This document shows, one piece after another, positions 1 through 7,087 of a stretch of 13,357 nt of DNA; the stretch's first letter is position 1, and each line of letters opens with the position of its first letter. The notes beneath the pieces were generated by a model. It made no database searches. It was given only the letters and a program-made list of their open reading frames with translations, and was not told the origin of the DNA. Source of the stretch: CAYVXE01 sp964455375 (GTDB taxonomy: Bacteria; Zhuqueibacterota; Zhuqueibacteria; Oceanimicrobiales; Oceanimicrobiaceae); contig CAYVXE010000114.1 of NCBI GenBank assembly GCA_964455375.1, positions 1 to 13,357 of the forward strand. The letters are read 5' to 3'. Both the position numbers and the translations under genes were made by a program.

Positions 1-31
1 GTGCCACGACATAGAATCGTTTGTTTTTCAT
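1..31 (-). CDS. Start of a gene running off the left edge (partial, 10 codons)
   Basis: Only the N-terminus MKNKRFYVVA is in the window, so no function can be assigned. The start is well supported: a perfect AGGAGG Shine-Dalgarno (plus-strand 38-43) lies six bases before the ATG (29-31 on the plus strand). The gene follows the DUF4097 gene on the same strand with about 55 bases between stop and start. It is therefore probably the next gene of the sigma/anti-sigma/DUF4097 operon. A basic start followed by hydrophobic residues would suit a signal peptide or membrane anchor, but too little is visible to say. Confidence 0.6.
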   Translation of the reverse strand, partial: MKNKRFYVVA

Positions 32-86
32 ATTACCCCTCCTCTTTTAAGGTTGATATTTATATGACTCAAAGCACTCGAATTTT

Positions 87-1370
87 CTATTTGGCTTTGC
101 GAATATGAATATCACCGTTGGTGGTGTAAATTTCAATCACATCGCCGCCGCCGTTTATTTTGCCATCGCTGCGGATATAGCGACTACGTTTGTGTCTGCG
201 GCTGCTTTCAGACTCTGACTGTTCTTCCGAGCTGGTTAACGGAAAATCCGAGTAAATATTGTAATGTTCCCACCGGTCGGAATTATCAATTTCCGCATGA
301 ATGGTTGCCGGTAATTTCGCTGGAATGGTCAACATGACTTTTCCTCCGGCCGTTCGCAGATTTACATGGTGGTCTTTTCTGAAATCAGACAACGTCATCT
401 CCACGGAAATATCACCACCCGATGTTTTTGCTTCGATGCCACCATTCAGACCCTGCACCTCAATATCGCCACCGGAGGTTTTTACCCGTGTGAATCCATT
501 TATTACACTGGCGCTAATGTCGCCACCCGAGGTCGACGCTTCCAGAGTACCTCCAACCTCACGAATGTCCATATCACCACCTGATGTTTTGATCTCCACG
601 TTTCCGTCCACGTGATTCACCTCAATATCACCACCGGAGGTGCTGGCTGCCACACTACCCTTAATATCCACCAATTCCAGATCGCCACCGGACGTATGTA
701 ATTCCAATTTGTCACCCATGTCTTTCACACGAATATCTCCACCGGACGTGTTCGCCTGTACAGGACCATGAATGGCACTAAGGTCGATGTCACCGCCGGA
801 TGTATTCACGGTAACTTCTTTCGTTGCTTTAACAATCGTGATATCCCCACCTGATGTGTTCCCAGTAATCGTCCCTTCTATATCCTGCAGTGAAATATCC
901 CCACCTGACGTTTTCATTTCCACATCGCCCTGCAACGCATCGACTTCGATATCACCGCCGTTTGTTTGAATTTCCACATTAAATAGATGCGGCACCTGAA
1001 TATCGAATTTGCTCTTAATCCAATCTCGACGATGATTCTCACCCGCTATTTCCACGACATTGTTTTGAAAGCTGTAACCCGATTGCGACTTTTTAAGAAC
1101 GGTTTTCGCCTCCGCTTCAGTGTAAACATCCATTTTTTTGTGTTCACGGATAAACACCTCATTTTTGTCCCACGTGGTGACACGGACATCCCCCCGCACG
1201 TCACGGATTCTCAACGTACCGCCTTGCTTTACCGTGAAGTTTTTCGTGATTGTGGATACATAGTATCTCCCGGATTTTTTTATGTCCTGAGAAAATAACA
1301 GACTGCTACTAAGCATCAAGACAACTAATGTGCGCACCATAAAATGATCATAAAGTTTATTTAAGTTCAT
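87..1370 (-). CDS. Exported DUF4097-family beta-helix protein with TSGGD tandem repeats
   Basis: This 427-residue protein is probably secreted or periplasmic. A hydrophobic signal segment lies at about residues 11-27, with likely cleavage near SLLFSQ. Residues 136 to about 325 contain eleven copies of T(S/N)GGD spaced exactly 18 residues apart. That pattern is typical of DUF4097 ('putative adhesin') proteins and suggests one parallel beta-helix coil per repeat. After the array come TAGGKV, a Ser/Glu/Arg-rich stretch (about 375-395) and a final TTNGDIHI strand, as usual for the family. The ATG is supported by GGAG six bases upstream. The gene lies 102 bases after an ECF sigma/anti-sigma pair, so it is plausibly an output of, or envelope-stress partner to, that regulator. 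Adhesin function is only a family label; the biochemical role is unknown. Confidence 0.85.
   Translation of the reverse strand: MNLNKLYDHFMVRTLVVLMLSSSLLFSQDIKKSGRYYVSTITKNFTVKQGGTLRIRDVRGDVRVTTWDKNEVFIREHKKMDVYTEAEAKTVLKKSQSGYSFQNNVVEIAGENHRRDWIKSKFDIQVPHLFNVEIQTNGGDIEVDALQGDVEMKTSGGDISLQDIEGTITGNTSGGDITIVKATKEVTVNTSGGDIDLSAIHGPVQANTSGGDIRVKDMGDKLELHTSGGDLELVDIKGSVAASTSGGDIEVNHVDGNVEIKTSGGDMDIREVGGTLEASTSGGDISASVINGFTRVKTSGGDIEVQGLNGGIEAKTSGGDISVEMTLSDFRKDHHVNLRTAGGKVMLTIPAKLPATIHAEIDNSDRWEHYNIYSDFPLTSSEEQSESESSRRHKRSRYIRSDGKINGGGDVIEIYTTNGDIHIRKAK
408..965 (-). repeat. Array of 18-codon (54-base) TSGGD coding repeats
   Basis: Ten full 54-base units plus the start of an eleventh lie inside the DUF4097 gene. 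Every unit begins with T(S/N)GGD(I/L/M), and the 18-residue period never slips. The most conserved DNA is the stretch encoding TSGGDI (on the plus strand a variant of atatcaccacctgatgt). The remaining 12 or so codons differ between units while keeping the alternating hydrophobic pattern of beta-strands. Confidence 0.9.
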
Positions 1371-1417
1371 TGTACTCTCCTTAGTTTAGTATTCATTCAA
1401 ACCACACTCACAAAATA

Positions 1418-1432
1418 AGGCAAATCGTGCCT
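1418..1432 (-). terminator. Weak hairpin between the anti-sigma and DUF4097 genes
   Basis: AGGCA and TGCCT form a 5-bp stem around a 5-base loop. On the minus strand it is followed by TATTTTG, and on the plus strand by CTTTTCTT. It could be a weak attenuator in the 102-base spacer between the anti-sigma stop and the DUF4097 start. The stem is short and the T-tracts imperfect, so this may be chance. Confidence 0.2.
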
Positions 1433-1472
1433 CTTTTCTTCCTGTAAATACAGATCTAACATTAAGCAATTT

Positions 1473-2581
1473 TTATTGGGACACACCGGGATTTTCTGTT
1501 TTTTCCAATGCTCTGGCCGCTTTCATACGCACAAATTCATTTATGTCCGAATCCGAAGCTTCTTTCAGGACTGGTCGTAAATCCATCTCACCCTGAAGCA
1601 ATGCCAGGGCATTCAGCGCTTCAATACGAATGGCGGAATTAGGATCCCGAACCAGAATTTTCATAAAAGCCTGTTTAATAGTTGCAGTCATGGCCAACGT
1701 TTGCAAAACCTTAGCAGCTTTCAGCCGCACCCCCGCAACGGAGTCATTTTCCATGGCATAAATGAGCGCTGCCTCCAACTCCGGATCGGAAAAACGCTGC
1801 CCGCCCATGGCCTTCACTGCGGCGAGTCTCCTCCCCGGATGTGTTTCTTTCCTAATCGCATAAGCTAACAATTTCCGAATGGATGGATCGTCCATCTTAC
1901 CCCGAACAGAAACATCTTCAATGGATTTATATTGTACCGTGACCATCNNNNNNNNNNNNNNNNNNNNNNNNNNNNNNNNNNNNNNNNNNNNNNNNNNNNN
2001 NNNNNNNNNNNNNNNNNNNNNNNNNNNNNNNNNNNNNNNNNNNNNNNCATCTTACCCCGAACAGAAACATCTTCAATGGATTTATATTGTACCGTGACCA
2101 TCTCTGTTTTAGGATCATACTGAATAAAATCCACACCTGTGATAAAAGCATCCTCATGTTGCACCGGATGAGACGGTGAATAATTTGCAAGCTCAGTGGA
2201 AAAATCATTTTCTGCAGATAAGAACCTACCCAAAAAAATACCCAACAAAAGTAAGCTGACAGCCCCGGCAAACGCAGGAAAACCATGTCGTATTTTAAAA
2301 AAATTCCGGACATTTTCAAGCCACAATCCATGGCTTTGGCGCAAACGCTCTTCCTGCAACCGGACGCGCAGACGGTTTCTTAAGCGTTTTAGCACCGTTT
2401 CCGCAGGTGTCAAATCCACTTTCCGATTTATCATTCCATAAAATGCCTGCATTTCACTAAGCCGTTCTTTGAGACCCGGATTCCTGGCCAGTTCGGTTTC
2501 AAAATCCGCTTTCTCCTGCCCTGTGAGTTCATCATATAAATAAAGAATGATTTTTTCATCTAATGTCGTTCTGTTCTTCAT
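1473..2581 (-). CDS. Membrane anti-sigma factor with C-terminal HEAT repeats (interrupted by assembly gap)
   Basis: It probably binds and inhibits the ECF sigma factor encoded just upstream. The N-terminus (about 1-55, with ILYLYDELTGQEKADFE) resembles the anti-sigma 'YLDGEL..EE...' helix region but lacks the His/Cys residues of zinc-binding anti-sigma factors. A basic helical stretch (about 62-100) leads to one transmembrane helix at 101-121. After a linker, HEAT-like helical pairs run from about 178 to the end (e.g. RLAAVKAMGG, VRLKAAKVLQTLA, IRIEALNALALL, VRMKAARALEK), probably in the periplasm as a sensor or protein-binding domain. The gap of 100 Ns sits near codon 178. Removing the Ns and one copy of the duplicated 55 bases gives a 954-base in-frame ORF of 317 residues. 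The start has a GAGG ribosome site overlapping the sigma gene stop, with 7 bases between the genes, indicating translational coupling. Confidence 0.85.
1893..2102. repeat. Identical 55-base direct repeat flanking the N gap (assembly overlap)
   Basis: Positions 1893-1947 and 2048-2102 are identical over exactly 55 bases and abut the run of Ns on each side. This is what de Bruijn-graph assembly with k=55 leaves when two overlapping contigs are scaffolded without merging. Biologically there is probably one copy. Confidence 0.9.
1948..2047. other. Scaffold gap of exactly 100 Ns
   Basis: A round-number placeholder gap within the anti-sigma gene. The flanking 55-base identity and the restored reading frame show that the true gap length is probably minus 55, meaning no sequence is missing. 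Confidence 0.95.
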
Positions 2582-2588
2582 GATAACC

Positions 2589-3170
2589 TCAATTTTGCGT
2601 TTTGTACGGTTCTAATTGTTGTCGCATTTTTTGGGTTGCACGAAAAAGATAATTTTTCACAGTCCCCTCCGTGCATTTCATAATCCCCGCAATTTCTTTT
2701 AATTTTTGCCCATGGTAATGCCGCAAAATAAAAACGGTACGTTGTTTGTTCGAAAGTCGATCAATGGCTTTGTTTATTTGCCGCGACAATTCTTTGTTCA
2801 GAATTTGTTCTTCAGGATTATGACTTTTTTCCAGCAGCGATTTTTCCCAGCCATCTCCAAATTCGCCGTCTGTCTCAATGCCGTCAACATTTCTTTGCCG
2901 CGTTTTCTTTTTCCGAAAATTAATACAGGTATTCACAGCAACCCGATACAACCAGGTAGAAAATTCACAGCGGAATTGAAATCGGTTTAGCTTACGGTAA
3001 ACCCGCACGAAAACTTCCTGATAAATGTCTTCCGCATCCTGAATATGGTTCACCATCTGAAAAATGAGACGCAGAATTTGACAGTCATATTTTTTTACAA
3101 GCGCTTCAAAAGCGACAGCATCGCCTTTTTGGGCCTGTTCAATAAGTCTTTTTTCCTGATTGTCACGCAT
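2589..3170 (-). CDS. ECF-type RNA polymerase sigma factor
   Basis: This 193-residue group IV sigma-70 factor would redirect RNA polymerase to a small regulon. Region 2 spans about 15-90, with DAEDIYQEVFVRVYR at 45-59 (core-binding/-10 helix) and FSTWLYRVAVNTC at 70-82. After an acidic linker (about 97-125), region 4 covers 130-185, with LSNKQRTVFILRHYHG and the helix-turn-helix LKEIAGIMKCTEGTVKNYLFRA that reads the -35 element. The length is normal for a minimal ECF factor, with no C-terminal extension. The anti-sigma gene follows after 7 bases, and its GAGG ribosome site overlaps this stop codon, the classical paired layout. The ribosome site of this gene is weak (ATGAGCAAAAT before the ATG). 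The target regulon cannot be read from the sequence, but the downstream DUF4097 gene is a candidate. Confidence 0.93.
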   Translation of the reverse strand: MRDNQEKRLIEQAQKGDAVAFEALVKKYDCQILRLIFQMVNHIQDAEDIYQEVFVRVYRKLNRFQFRCEFSTWLYRVAVNTCINFRKKKTRQRNVDGIETDGEFGDGWEKSLLEKSHNPEEQILNKELSRQINKAIDRLSNKQRTVFILRHYHGQKLKEIAGIMKCTEGTVKNYLFRATQKMRQQLEPYKTQN

Positions 3171-3192
3171 ATTTTGCTCATTCTATTAGACC

Positions 3193-3222
3193 AATATACT
3201 TCTAATTGGTTTGCATTATCAA
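3193..3222 (-). promoter_or_regulatory. Candidate sigma-70-type promoter for the ECF sigma operon
   Basis: On the minus strand, TTGATA (3222-3217) and TATATT (3198-3193) are separated by 18 bases, each one mismatch from consensus. Transcription would begin about 16 bases before the sigma ATG. The -10 lies inside an imperfect inverted repeat, CCAAT...ATTGG (3191-3209). In an AT-rich spacer such matches can be fortuitous. Confidence 0.4.
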
Positions 3223-3322
3223 ACAAAAACTATTTTGCCACGTCCCTTGCACATAAACGTTTGTCCTTTTGAGCACATAAAACTACAAAGCTTATCGAGA
3301 AATCACAAAGCACACAAAGGAA

Positions 3323-3350
3323 TTGACCTTTATCAAAAAAATAAGATAAT
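3323..3350 (+). promoter_or_regulatory. Candidate promoter for the deoxynucleoside kinase gene
   Basis: TTGACC (3323-3328) and GATAAT (3345-3350) are 16 bases apart, each with a single mismatch from the sigma-70 consensus. This predicts a start near 3357 and a leader of about 110 bases before the TTG start at 3466. Because it lies downstream of the first in-frame ATG at 3211, it also argues against the long N-terminal version of the protein. Confidence 0.5.
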
Positions 3351-3451
3351 CCGTATCAGACCCGAAATTTATATCAAAAAGCGCTTGCTATTTTATCGAG
3401 AATTGGTGAAATTGAAGCCTGAAATAAAGCCGCAAGAATCATTTATTTTCC

Positions 3452-3461
3452 AGAGGAAGGA
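3452..3461 (+). promoter_or_regulatory. Ribosome binding site that selects the TTG start of the kinase gene
   Basis: The purine-rich AGAGGAAGGA ends four bases before TTG at 3466-3468. No ATG or GTG lies at a suitable distance, and the Walker A motif of the protein begins ten residues after this TTG, as expected for the family. Confidence 0.6.
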
Positions 3462-3465
3462 ACGT

Positions 3466-4116
3466 TTGTTTAGCACGAATTTCATCGCTGTTGCCGGGAA
3501 TATGGGAGTTGGGAAGACCACACTTACACAACATTTAGAAGATAGATTTGGCTGGAATACGTTTTTCGAACCACAAGAAAGAAATCCCTATCTGGAGGAT
3601 TTCTATAAGGATATGCAAAGGTGGGCTTACCACTCGCAGATCTTCTTTCTAACCCAGCGCTTCAAAGATCACTTAACCATCCAGGAAAGCAGCAGGCTCT
3701 GTATTCAGGACCGCACCATTTATGAAGATGCAGAAATCTTTGCTCACAATCTTTATCTAAGACAATTAATGCCGGAACGCGACTACCTCTCCTACGTCAA
3801 TCTTTACGACGGCATGATGCGCAGTCTTAAACATCCGGCCCTAGTGATCTACCTCAAGGCATCTATCTGGACGCTCATCAGCCGCATTCGTAAACGCGGC
3901 CGCAGTTACGAACGAGATATCGACCGGGAATATCTGGCCCAATTAAACATCGGATATGAAAATTGGATTAAGAAAATCTCAGACAGTTGGAATGTTCTGG
4001 TTATCGATACCGATCATTACGACATGTGCACCGACACCGAATGGCTGGAAGGAATTTTGGAAAAGATCAACGACCGGGTTCAACGCATCAAAAATTCTTA
4101 TCATCCGACTTTATGA
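3466..4116 (+). CDS. Deoxynucleoside kinase (dGK/dCK-type) with TTG start
   Basis: This cytosolic enzyme would phosphorylate deoxynucleosides with ATP for dNTP salvage. From the TTG start it has 216 residues, the normal family size. Walker A is AGNMGVGKT at about 10-18. The EP of FFEPQERNPYLEDFY (35-36) matches the nucleoside-binding Glu region. QDRTIYEDAEIF has the DR(S/T) motif at 82-84, and an Arg-rich LID (RKRGRSYERD, 142-151) follows the YLK strand at 129-131. The frame stays open upstream to an ATG at 3211, but that extension has no family similarity and contains the candidate promoter. The gene is the only one on the plus strand here. Its last 16 bases overlap the convergent transducer gene. 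Whether dG, dA or dC is preferred cannot be read from sequence. Confidence 0.88.
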   Translation: MFSTNFIAVAGNMGVGKTTLTQHLEDRFGWNTFFEPQERNPYLEDFYKDMQRWAYHSQIFFLTQRFKDHLTIQESSRLCIQDRTIYEDAEIFAHNLYLRQLMPERDYLSYVNLYDGMMRSLKHPALVIYLKASIWTLISRIRKRGRSYERDIDREYLAQLNIGYENWIKKISDSWNVLVIDTDHYDMCTDTEWLEGILEKINDRVQRIKNSYHPTL

Positions 4117-5429
4117 AAAAATAACGGAAAATTGACCGTCACAGTGCCCTCTTCGATGGGAGGAAATTTCCACCTGCGGATAAAACTCAGCACCTCTCTT
4201 TGAAACTCCGGAATGCTTTGCATGTTTGTTTCCACCACCTGAATATTCGACACATCGCCACTGGCGTCAATCACAATTTCGACTACCAATTTTCCGGCAA
4301 AATCCGGATTGTGCTTTAAATATTTTTTGTAGATGTAAAGCAAACGGCCTTTATTTTTTTGAATAACTGTTTGCACCGACGCCTCGGACCGCCGGCCAAG
4401 CGCTACATCGGAACCGGTCATGCCGCCAATTTTATCAAATTGCAATTCTCCCCGCCGGCCAAGAGAAAAACTCTCGGTAGCTTCCACCTCTTTTAAAATG
4501 TCATCGATGCCCTGGCCGAGGTCGCTGGTTGCCAACAACGCATCCTGCTGGTCACCATTTGTGGCGCCTTTGCCGACTTTTAAGTCCGTGCTGGTCAACA
4601 CATCATTGAGGTCCTTCACCAACCCTTTATCCAACAAAAACTCGGTGAGAGACCCGGATTGATTAGACTTCCCTTTTCCAGTTAGCAGACCTAACAGACC
4701 AAGATTTTCAGGACGCACACTTTTTGTCCCTTTTTCAGATTGTTTCTTTGGCCTGTCCGTATCATTTTTTTCACCATTCTCATCCCCGGCAACAGCCGTT
4801 TGCCGGTTTCTTGACGGGACAACCGGCTGGTTGCGCACAATAATTCTTACCAACCTGTCGGGCACGACATTTGTGTTTCTATGTTTATTTAAGTCGATTG
4901 GAATACCGTTCAAATAGTTGATTAGAAAAAAATTCGCCACAAAAAGAAAAAGTAAAATAAATTTAAAGAGCAGGTCAGACGTCAAATGCCGGAAGGTCAC
5001 TGCCGTCCAGGAAAATCCTTTAAAATTAACCAAATCAGCGTTTTGCGCAACCACTCGATCTGCCGCCACGCATTGAAACGTGATCTGCGCATCACCAACG
5101 CGCACGGTTCCTTTTTTCCCTGGCGAGAGGCGGTAAACATACCTTCCCTTTTCCACGGGCAACAAATCGTGTGCGATTAACTGGTCAAAACGTAACACAG
5201 CATCGTTGGCAACGACCTCACCCGACATCTGCTTTTGCAGATTAATTTGAAAATAATTTTTGTGACCGGTGAGCAGAGAATATTTCTTAGGATATTTTTC
5301 GCCATAAACCACCACATCGCAGGTGGGATCCTGGCCGATGAGAAGCCGGTCACGTCCGATCATGCGGTATTGCATGGTTTTACGACGCTGCTCAACTTTT
5401 ACCAGCAGTTGAAGTCCGGTACGAGGCAT
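4101..5429 (-). CDS. FHA-like / transmembrane / TonB-C (AgmX/PglI-type) energy transducer
   Basis: It probably transmits force from the ExbB/ExbD motor across the periplasm. The N-terminus (about 20-120, with LLIGQDPTCDVVV and a late VRVGDAQITFQ strand) looks like a divergent cytoplasmic FHA domain. One transmembrane helix lies at about 153-173. A long Lys/Asn/Gly-rich periplasmic linker (about 180-345) contains LGLLGLLTGKG and two LGRR segments. The C-terminal domain (about 350-440; SVQTVIQKNKGRLLYIYKKY, then LVVEIVIDASGDV and RRWKFPP) is the AgmX/PglI version of the TonB C-terminal fold. Myxococcus GltG has the same FHA-TM-TonB layout. Its ATG directly abuts the stop codon of the upstream exbD-like gene, with AGAGGAAC as ribosome site inside that gene. 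A TonB proper would lack the FHA part. The FHA assignment is moderate; the C-terminal one is strong. Confidence 0.82.
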   Translation of the reverse strand: MPRTGLQLLVKVEQRRKTMQYRMIGRDRLLIGQDPTCDVVVYGEKYPKKYSLLTGHKNYFQINLQKQMSGEVVANDAVLRFDQLIAHDLLPVEKGRYVYRLSPGKKGTVRVGDAQITFQCVAADRVVAQNADLVNFKGFSWTAVTFRHLTSDLLFKFILLFLFVANFFLINYLNGIPIDLNKHRNTNVVPDRLVRIIVRNQPVVPSRNRQTAVAGDENGEKNDTDRPKKQSEKGTKSVRPENLGLLGLLTGKGKSNQSGSLTEFLLDKGLVKDLNDVLTSTDLKVGKGATNGDQQDALLATSDLGQGIDDILKEVEATESFSLGRRGELQFDKIGGMTGSDVALGRRSEASVQTVIQKNKGRLLYIYKKYLKHNPDFAGKLVVEIVIDASGDVSNIQVVETNMQSIPEFQREVLSFIRRWKFPPIEEGTVTVNFPLFFHKVG

Positions 5430-5960
5430 CTAAATTTGTTCCTCTTGATTTACGGCTAACAGCATATTGTTGAAGCCTTCCCTGCCGCAGGTAAACATGA
5501 TTTTTTTCAGAAGTCGGAACGGAATTTCTTTGTCGCCTTGAATGGTGATATCCCCTCTAAACTGCACCTTTGCTTCCACTGCGCTGAGATTCTCCGTAAA
5601 CCGCCGTGTTTTTTGCAAATTAACACTGAGTTCATCAACGGTGTTCCCTGTCCGCTCCAAAACGTCGCTTACTTTCACCAGCGGCCTACCGTCCAGAATA
5701 ATCCACTCGTTGGTGACCACCAGCATGGGTGTGGCACGGGGGGGTGTCGTGGCGGTGGATTGCGGTAGTTGCAAATCCCTGGCGACACTCATAATTTCAC
5801 CTTCGGCGGAAAAACTCTGTAACAGAAAAACCAGCAAAATGGTAAACAAGTCGATCATGGAGGTTAAGCGCAGTGTAAAGGAACTAATGGACTTCGACCG
5901 TCTCGGTTTAACCAGAAAAAGTCTGGACGTTTCTTCGCCGTCTTCAAAATTAAAATACAT
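5430..5960 (-). CDS. ExbD/TolR-family proton-channel subunit (second copy, Asp retained)
   Basis: This 176-residue inner-membrane protein should couple the proton-motive force to motion in the TolQR/ExbBD/AglRQS manner. A charged 28-residue cytoplasmic start is followed by one transmembrane helix at about 30-50, LTSMIDLFTILLVFLL. Its D37 matches the proton-carrying Asp, while Ser replaces the usual Pro of the LTPLID motif. The periplasmic part ends in the typical ExbD element GDITIQGDKEIPFRLLKKIM followed by GFNNMLLAV. It is longer than usual (commonly 130-150 residues) because of the N-terminal tail and an insert at about 95-130. It lies 9 bases after the other exbD-like gene and directly abuts the transducer gene, so the three should be made together. 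A ligand-transport role is less likely because no TonB-dependent receptor is nearby. Confidence 0.88.
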   Translation of the reverse strand: MYFNFEDGEETSRLFLVKPRRSKSISSFTLRLTSMIDLFTILLVFLLQSFSAEGEIMSVARDLQLPQSTATTPPRATPMLVVTNEWIILDGRPLVKVSDVLERTGNTVDELSVNLQKTRRFTENLSAVEAKVQFRGDITIQGDKEIPFRLLKKIMFTCGREGFNNMLLAVNQEEQI

Positions 5961-5969
5961 GTAATCGTC

Positions 5970-6422
5970 TCATCCTGAAATTGAGATATTCACAAAACCA
6001 TTTTCCCGGCATCGATCCATGACCTGAATAATCGTGTCATATTTAATGGATGCCTGTGGCGCAAGGATAATATCTTTGGTTTCCTGATACTGCTTTTTTA
6101 CCGCCTGCAATTTTTCCACCAACATTTGATAATCGAAGGTCGCAGCCGTTTTTGAAATGAGCGGAAAAGTTTTGCCTTTGGTTTTCAGTTGAAACCCATC
6201 TTCACGGATAGCCAGAATAGTGAGAACCGGTGGTGTTTTTATCTGTCCCTGTGACGCTGATTCCGTACCGGGCAATGAAAATTCCAAAATCGATATTTTA
6301 ACAAAAACGGCTGTCAGCAGCAAAAAAGGGATGAGAATCAAAAAAATATTCATCACCGGTGTGATGTTCAAATCATCCACATCTGTTTTGTGTTTGCGGC
6401 CTATCGCTTTTTGCAAGTTCAT
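5970..6422 (-). CDS. ExbD/TolR-family subunit (first copy) with Asn replacing the channel Asp
   Basis: This is a 150-residue ExbD-type protein. Its single transmembrane helix (about 22-41) begins LNITPVMNIFLILIPFLL. The alignment to LTPxxD is clear, but the Asp position is Asn25 (codon AAT), and a Pro at 32 sits mid-helix. The periplasmic domain (about 60-150) ends TIIQVMDRCRENGFVNISIS, which is standard for ExbD. It therefore probably keeps the fold and assembly role but cannot carry protons in the normal way. It likely pairs with the Asp-containing ExbD encoded next. The start codon overlaps the stop of the channel gene in an ATGA, so translation is coupled. Known analogues that work as a pair are AglQ and AglS of Myxococcus, both of which keep the Asp. 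Confidence 0.88.
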   Translation of the reverse strand: MNLQKAIGRKHKTDVDDLNITPVMNIFLILIPFLLLTAVFVKISILEFSLPGTESASQGQIKTPPVLTILAIREDGFQLKTKGKTFPLISKTAATFDYQMLVEKLQAVKKQYQETKDIILAPQASIKYDTIIQVMDRCRENGFVNISISG

Positions 6423-7048
6423 CGAGCGGCTCCAACTTTAATAATGTACTGATAAATCCTCGCCACATTTTCATTTATTTCATCGATGATGGTGTTGGTT
6501 TTCGACTGAAGATATGAGTGAAATACCATGCTGGGAATGGCGACGATTAACCCAAATGCTGTCGTGTTCATGGCCACAGAAATACCTGCGGAAAGCAGTG
6601 CGGCCTTTTGTGATGAATCTGCGGCGGCCACTGCCTGGAACGATTGAATGAGTCCGATAATGGTTCCCAAAAGACCGAGCAGAGTCGCTACATTGGCAAT
6701 CATGGACAAGTAGTGCGTGCGTTTTTCCAGCCGGGGAATCTCTGCCATGGCCGCCAGCTCAAACGCTCCCTGAATTTCCCGGGGACTTTTACCAACCTCC
6801 TGCAGACCGGCTTTGGCAATCGCCGGCAAGGCGGCTTGCGACCGGTTGCAGAGCTCCACTGCACTGGGAATCTTTTTCTGCTGAATCAATTCAATCACTT
6901 TGTTCACAAAGCGGGTGCTGTCGATGCGATTTTTCACGCCAATGAATAAAAACCGCTCCACAATTATGGCAATCCCAACAATCAACGTCCCTAAAATAAC
7001 GTACATAAACGGACCGCCACTCTTAAACGCAAGGCTGATATATTCCAA
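6419..7048 (-). CDS. ExbB/TolQ/MotA-family proton-channel protein
   Basis: This is the polytopic inner-membrane half of the motor that surrounds the ExbD helices. Three transmembrane helices are visible: about 12-34 (MYVILGTLIVGIAIIVERFL), a second containing NVATLLGLLGTIIGLIQSF (about 118-136), and a third, ISVAMNTTAFGLIVAIP (about 155-171). The GLLGT...G and ALNTTAxGLxVAIP patterns are hallmarks of the family. The large cytoplasmic loop carries PREIQGAFELAAMAEIPRLE. I chose TTG at 7048 because GGAGG abuts the ATG at 7054 with no spacing but is six bases from this TTG; the longer form would add Met-Thr. The gene follows the small exported protein gene by about 33 bases and overlaps the first exbD-like gene by 4. 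AglR of the myxobacterial gliding motor is the closest functional analogue I can suggest. Confidence 0.92.
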   Translation of the reverse strand: MEYISLAFKSGGPFMYVILGTLIVGIAIIVERFLFIGVKNRIDSTRFVNKVIELIQQKKIPSAVELCNRSQAALPAIAKAGLQEVGKSPREIQGAFELAAMAEIPRLEKRTHYLSMIANVATLLGLLGTIIGLIQSFQAVAAADSSQKAALLSAGISVAMNTTAFGLIVAIPSMVFHSYLQSKTNTIIDEINENVARIYQYIIKVGAAR

Positions 7049-7054
7049 CGTCAT

Positions 7055-7059
7055 CCTCC
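7055..7059 (-). promoter_or_regulatory. Ribosome binding site deciding the start of the ExbB/TolQ-like gene
   Basis: GGAGG lies immediately against the ATG at 7054-7052, which is too close for normal initiation. It is six bases from the TTG at 7048-7046, an ideal distance, so TTG is the more likely start. Confidence 0.55.
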
Positions 7060-7087
7060 AAAAATTTAGTTTACAAATGTGTTCATA

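Noticed and set aside
301..969. Plus-strand ORFs with repeated SPPDVF motifs opposite the DUF4097 gene
   Set aside because: They are the antisense reading of the TSGGD repeats, have no ribosome sites and carry no independent coding signal.
1893..2102. A genuine tandem duplication within the anti-sigma gene
   Set aside because: The copies are identical, exactly 55 bases long, and end precisely at a 100-N placeholder, all signs of an assembly overlap.
3211..3465. N-terminal extension of the kinase from the ATG at 3211
   Set aside because: It does not resemble the family, contains a promoter-like element, and would nearly abut the divergent sigma gene and overlap its promoter.
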